Of a stretch of 64,000 nucleotides of DNA, positions 62,610 to 64,000 are shown in pieces. The notes under the pieces were generated by a model. The model did no database searches and was not told the origin of the DNA. It worked only from the letters and a program-made list of their open reading frames with translations. Source of the stretch: Ideonella paludis (GTDB taxonomy: Bacteria > Pseudomonadota > Gammaproteobacteria > Burkholderiales > Burkholderiaceae_C); the NCBI RefSeq assembly GCF_018069865.1, contig NZ_JAGQDG010000001.1, positions 310,001-374,000 on the forward strand, read 5' to 3'. How positions within the stretch are numbered: the stretch's first letter is position 1; each line of letters begins with the position of its first letter. The position numbers and the translations under genes were made by a program.

Positions 62610-63560
62610 TCAATAGCCCCGGGCCACATCCACCACATGCTGCAGCGGCTCGCCCGCTCGGAGAGCCCGCACATTGGCGGCCACCACAGCCGCTGCACTG
62701 CGCGGGTCGGTTTGGGCAGCGGCGTGCGGCAGCACCGTGATGTCGGGACGCCGCCAAAACGGGTGGTCAGCCGGCAAGGGCTCGGTGGCGAAGACATCGA
62801 GCACAGCATGAGAGAGATGGCCTGAGTCCAGCGCCGCCAAAAGATCAGCCTCCACCAGATGGGCCCCGCGCGCCAGATTGACCACCGCTGCGCCGCGCGG
62901 CAGAGCATCAAAACACTTGGCATTGAGCAGCCCCCGGGTGATCGGCGTCAGCGGCAGCAGGTTGATCAGCACATCGGCCTCGGCCAGAGCGCACCGGAGC
63001 GCCAGCGGCCCTTCATGAAGCGTCACCCCGTGCGCGCCGGAGGCTGTGTCCCTGCGCGTGCCCATTCGCCAGGCGGCCACCCGATACCCCATGCCCTTCA
63101 GTCGCATGCCCAGGGTGCGGCCCATCTCGCCCCAGCCCAGCACCAAGACCCGCACCTCATCAGCCCGCCGTTGCGTCAGCGGCTGCCAACAGGCTTGCGC
63201 TTGCTGGCGGGCATAGCGGAAAAAGCCGCGATGCAGGGCCAGCACCGCCCACTGGCCGGTCTCGGCCATGGCCACATTCATGTGCGGGTCTACCATGCGG
63301 CATACCGGCACCCCTATGGGCAATGATTCATCGGCCACCAAGCGATCAACCCCTGCCCACAAGGACTGGATCAGGCGCAGGCTTGGCAGCTCTCGCAAGG
63401 CGCCTGGCGTTGGATTCGCCACCACAGCCACGTCGATCTCTGCATTTTGTTCAGGCGCCAAGGTGGTCAAAACTTGCTCTTCAGGCATTTCGGCCTGAAG
63501 ATGCTTTTGCCAGTCCTGCAGCGACGCAGCATCCATGCTGCCCAAAAGGTAAATCTTCAT
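62610..63560 (-). CDS. ghrA: Glyoxylate/hydroxypyruvate reductase A (D-2-hydroxyacid dehydrogenase)
   Basis: 316 aa. NAD(P) site VLVLGWGEMGRTLGMRLKGMGY; active-site residues in NLARGAHLVE (Arg), a Glu in DVFATEPLPADHPFW and the His in VLPHAAAQTDPR. The ATG at 63560 has GGAAG upstream. Reduces glyoxylate/hydroxypyruvate; closest in feel to GhrA. 185 bp of sequence with no gene follow. Confidence 0.85.
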   Translation of the reverse strand: MKIYLLGSMDAASLQDWQKHLQAEMPEEQVLTTLAPEQNAEIDVAVVANPTPGALRELPSLRLIQSLWAGVDRLVADESLPIGVPVCRMVDPHMNVAMAETGQWAVLALHRGFFRYARQQAQACWQPLTQRRADEVRVLVLGWGEMGRTLGMRLKGMGYRVAAWRMGTRRDTASGAHGVTLHEGPLALRCALAEADVLINLLPLTPITRGLLNAKCFDALPRGAAVVNLARGAHLVEADLLAALDSGHLSHAVLDVFATEPLPADHPFWRRPDITVLPHAAAQTDPRSAAAVVAANVRALRAGEPLQHVVDVARGY

Positions 63561-63757
63561 GGAGCTTCCGGCTTGACGGGCAAAATTCACAGTTTCGTTG
63601 ATGTTTAGACAACGCTAGCGAGCGACGTTGGCGTCAAACTTTGCCCAAAGCAGGGCTCAGTCGAGAGAATGCTAACTCGACGAAGACAGAGTCATGGGGA
63701 CTGTTGGAGCAGTCCTGCCTCATAACGCGCCACAGAGCGCACACAGTGGAGAGACCG

Positions 63758-64000
63758 TTGGCAAAAGGCGGCAAGCGGCCCATCAAGTGGTCTTTGCGCG
63801 CGACAGTGATCAGCATCATCGTCGCAGGCATTGTCGTGCCCGCCTTGTTCTTGGTCGCCCTGGAGCCCAAGCTCAGCAGTGGCACCGACCCAGCTTTGGG
63901 CGCGCCCTATCGGCACGACATCCTGAACCAAGCCGCGGCCTCCCTGGAAACACTGCCCAGCCAAGACGCGCTGGAGCCGTGGCTGCAAAAGCTGCTGGCC
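63758..64000 (+). CDS. N terminus of a membrane-anchored protein (cut by window end)
   Basis: 81 codons in frame to the window edge. Start TTG at 63758 has GGAGAGA upstream; an in-frame GTG at 63746 is an alternative. A basic N terminus (LAKGGKRPIKWSLR) is followed by one transmembrane helix (ATVISIIVAGIVVPALFLVAL) and an extracytoplasmic part. This is the usual opening of sensor proteins (histidine kinase, GGDEF, chemoreceptor), but no signalling domain is visible yet. Confidence 0.6.
   Translation, partial: MAKGGKRPIKWSLRATVISIIVAGIVVPALFLVALEPKLSSGTDPALGAPYRHDILNQAAASLETLPSQDALEPWLQKLLA

Overview
This 64 kb window is high-GC, densely coded bacterial chromosome. The block hpf-ptsN-hprK, fur, bamE-dapB-exbB-exbD and leuS-lptE-holA, together with MurU and a Frc-type fructose ABC importer, points to a betaproteobacterium of the order Burkholderiales (Sphaerotilaceae/Comamonadaceae-like; this placement is inferred from gene content only). 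I see no rRNA, tRNA, CRISPR array, prophage or insertion sequence.

Layout. (1) 1-7 kb: the 5' part of a chemoreceptor gene, a secreted trypsin-like protease, an M48-type membrane metalloprotease coupled to glyoxalase I, small membrane proteins, and a decayed DJ-1/PfpI gene. (2) 6.7-13.3 kb, minus strand: a probable operon of SPFH/SHOCT protein, DUF4178 zinc-ribbon protein, DUF350 protein, membrane-fused aminopropyltransferase, exported FAD oxidoreductase and SMR exporter; it reads as a membrane-associated polyamine or envelope-stress module. (3) 13.5-16.9 kb, plus strand: a secreted clan GH-A glycosidase coupled to murU, then a UbiH-type hydroxylase. (4) 16.8-36.0 kb, minus strand: about 22 nearly all overlapping genes forming an aryl-polyene (APE/xanthomonadin/flexirubin-type) pigment cluster. 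It contains a chain-length factor, PlsC- and LpxL-type acyltransferases, two ACPs, an AMP-ligase/dehydratase fusion, a glycosyltransferase, an aromatic ammonia-lyase, a thioesterase, a LolA-like carrier, an MMPL exporter, a methyltransferase, a DUF3261 lipoprotein, KS-DH-KR-KS, two unexplained exported proteins, a phosphopantetheinyl transferase and a coupled galE. (5) 36.2-42.0 kb: the fructose importer frcBCA, an RbsD/FucU mutarotase-like gene and a ROK repressor, with a divergent sugar kinase and a palindromic candidate operator between them. (6) About 42.0-42.3 kb: a REP-like intergenic palindromic element. (7) 42.3-49.9 kb: a HAD phosphatase, CorA, and a nitric-oxide-type signalling locus made of H-NOX, an HNOBA-domain histidine kinase, a stand-alone receiver, a degenerate histidine kinase, an HTH-REC regulator and a divergent PAS-like kinase. 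(8) 50-64 kb: the housekeeping block (hpf, ptsN, hprK, fur, bamE, dapB, exbBD, leuS, lptE, holA), interrupted by two minus-strand exported proteins, one a PEP-synthase-like ATP-grasp/swivel protein with a signal peptide; then a GhrA-type reductase and the start of a membrane protein cut by the window end.

The most interesting parts are the pigment operon, whose ammonia-lyase has an unusual Tyr-His selectivity pair; the NO-sensing locus with a pseudokinase lacking its phospho-acceptor histidine; the SPFH-to-SMR polyamine-like operon; and the apparently exported PEP-synthase-like protein. All functional calls rest on motifs read by eye; no database search was run.
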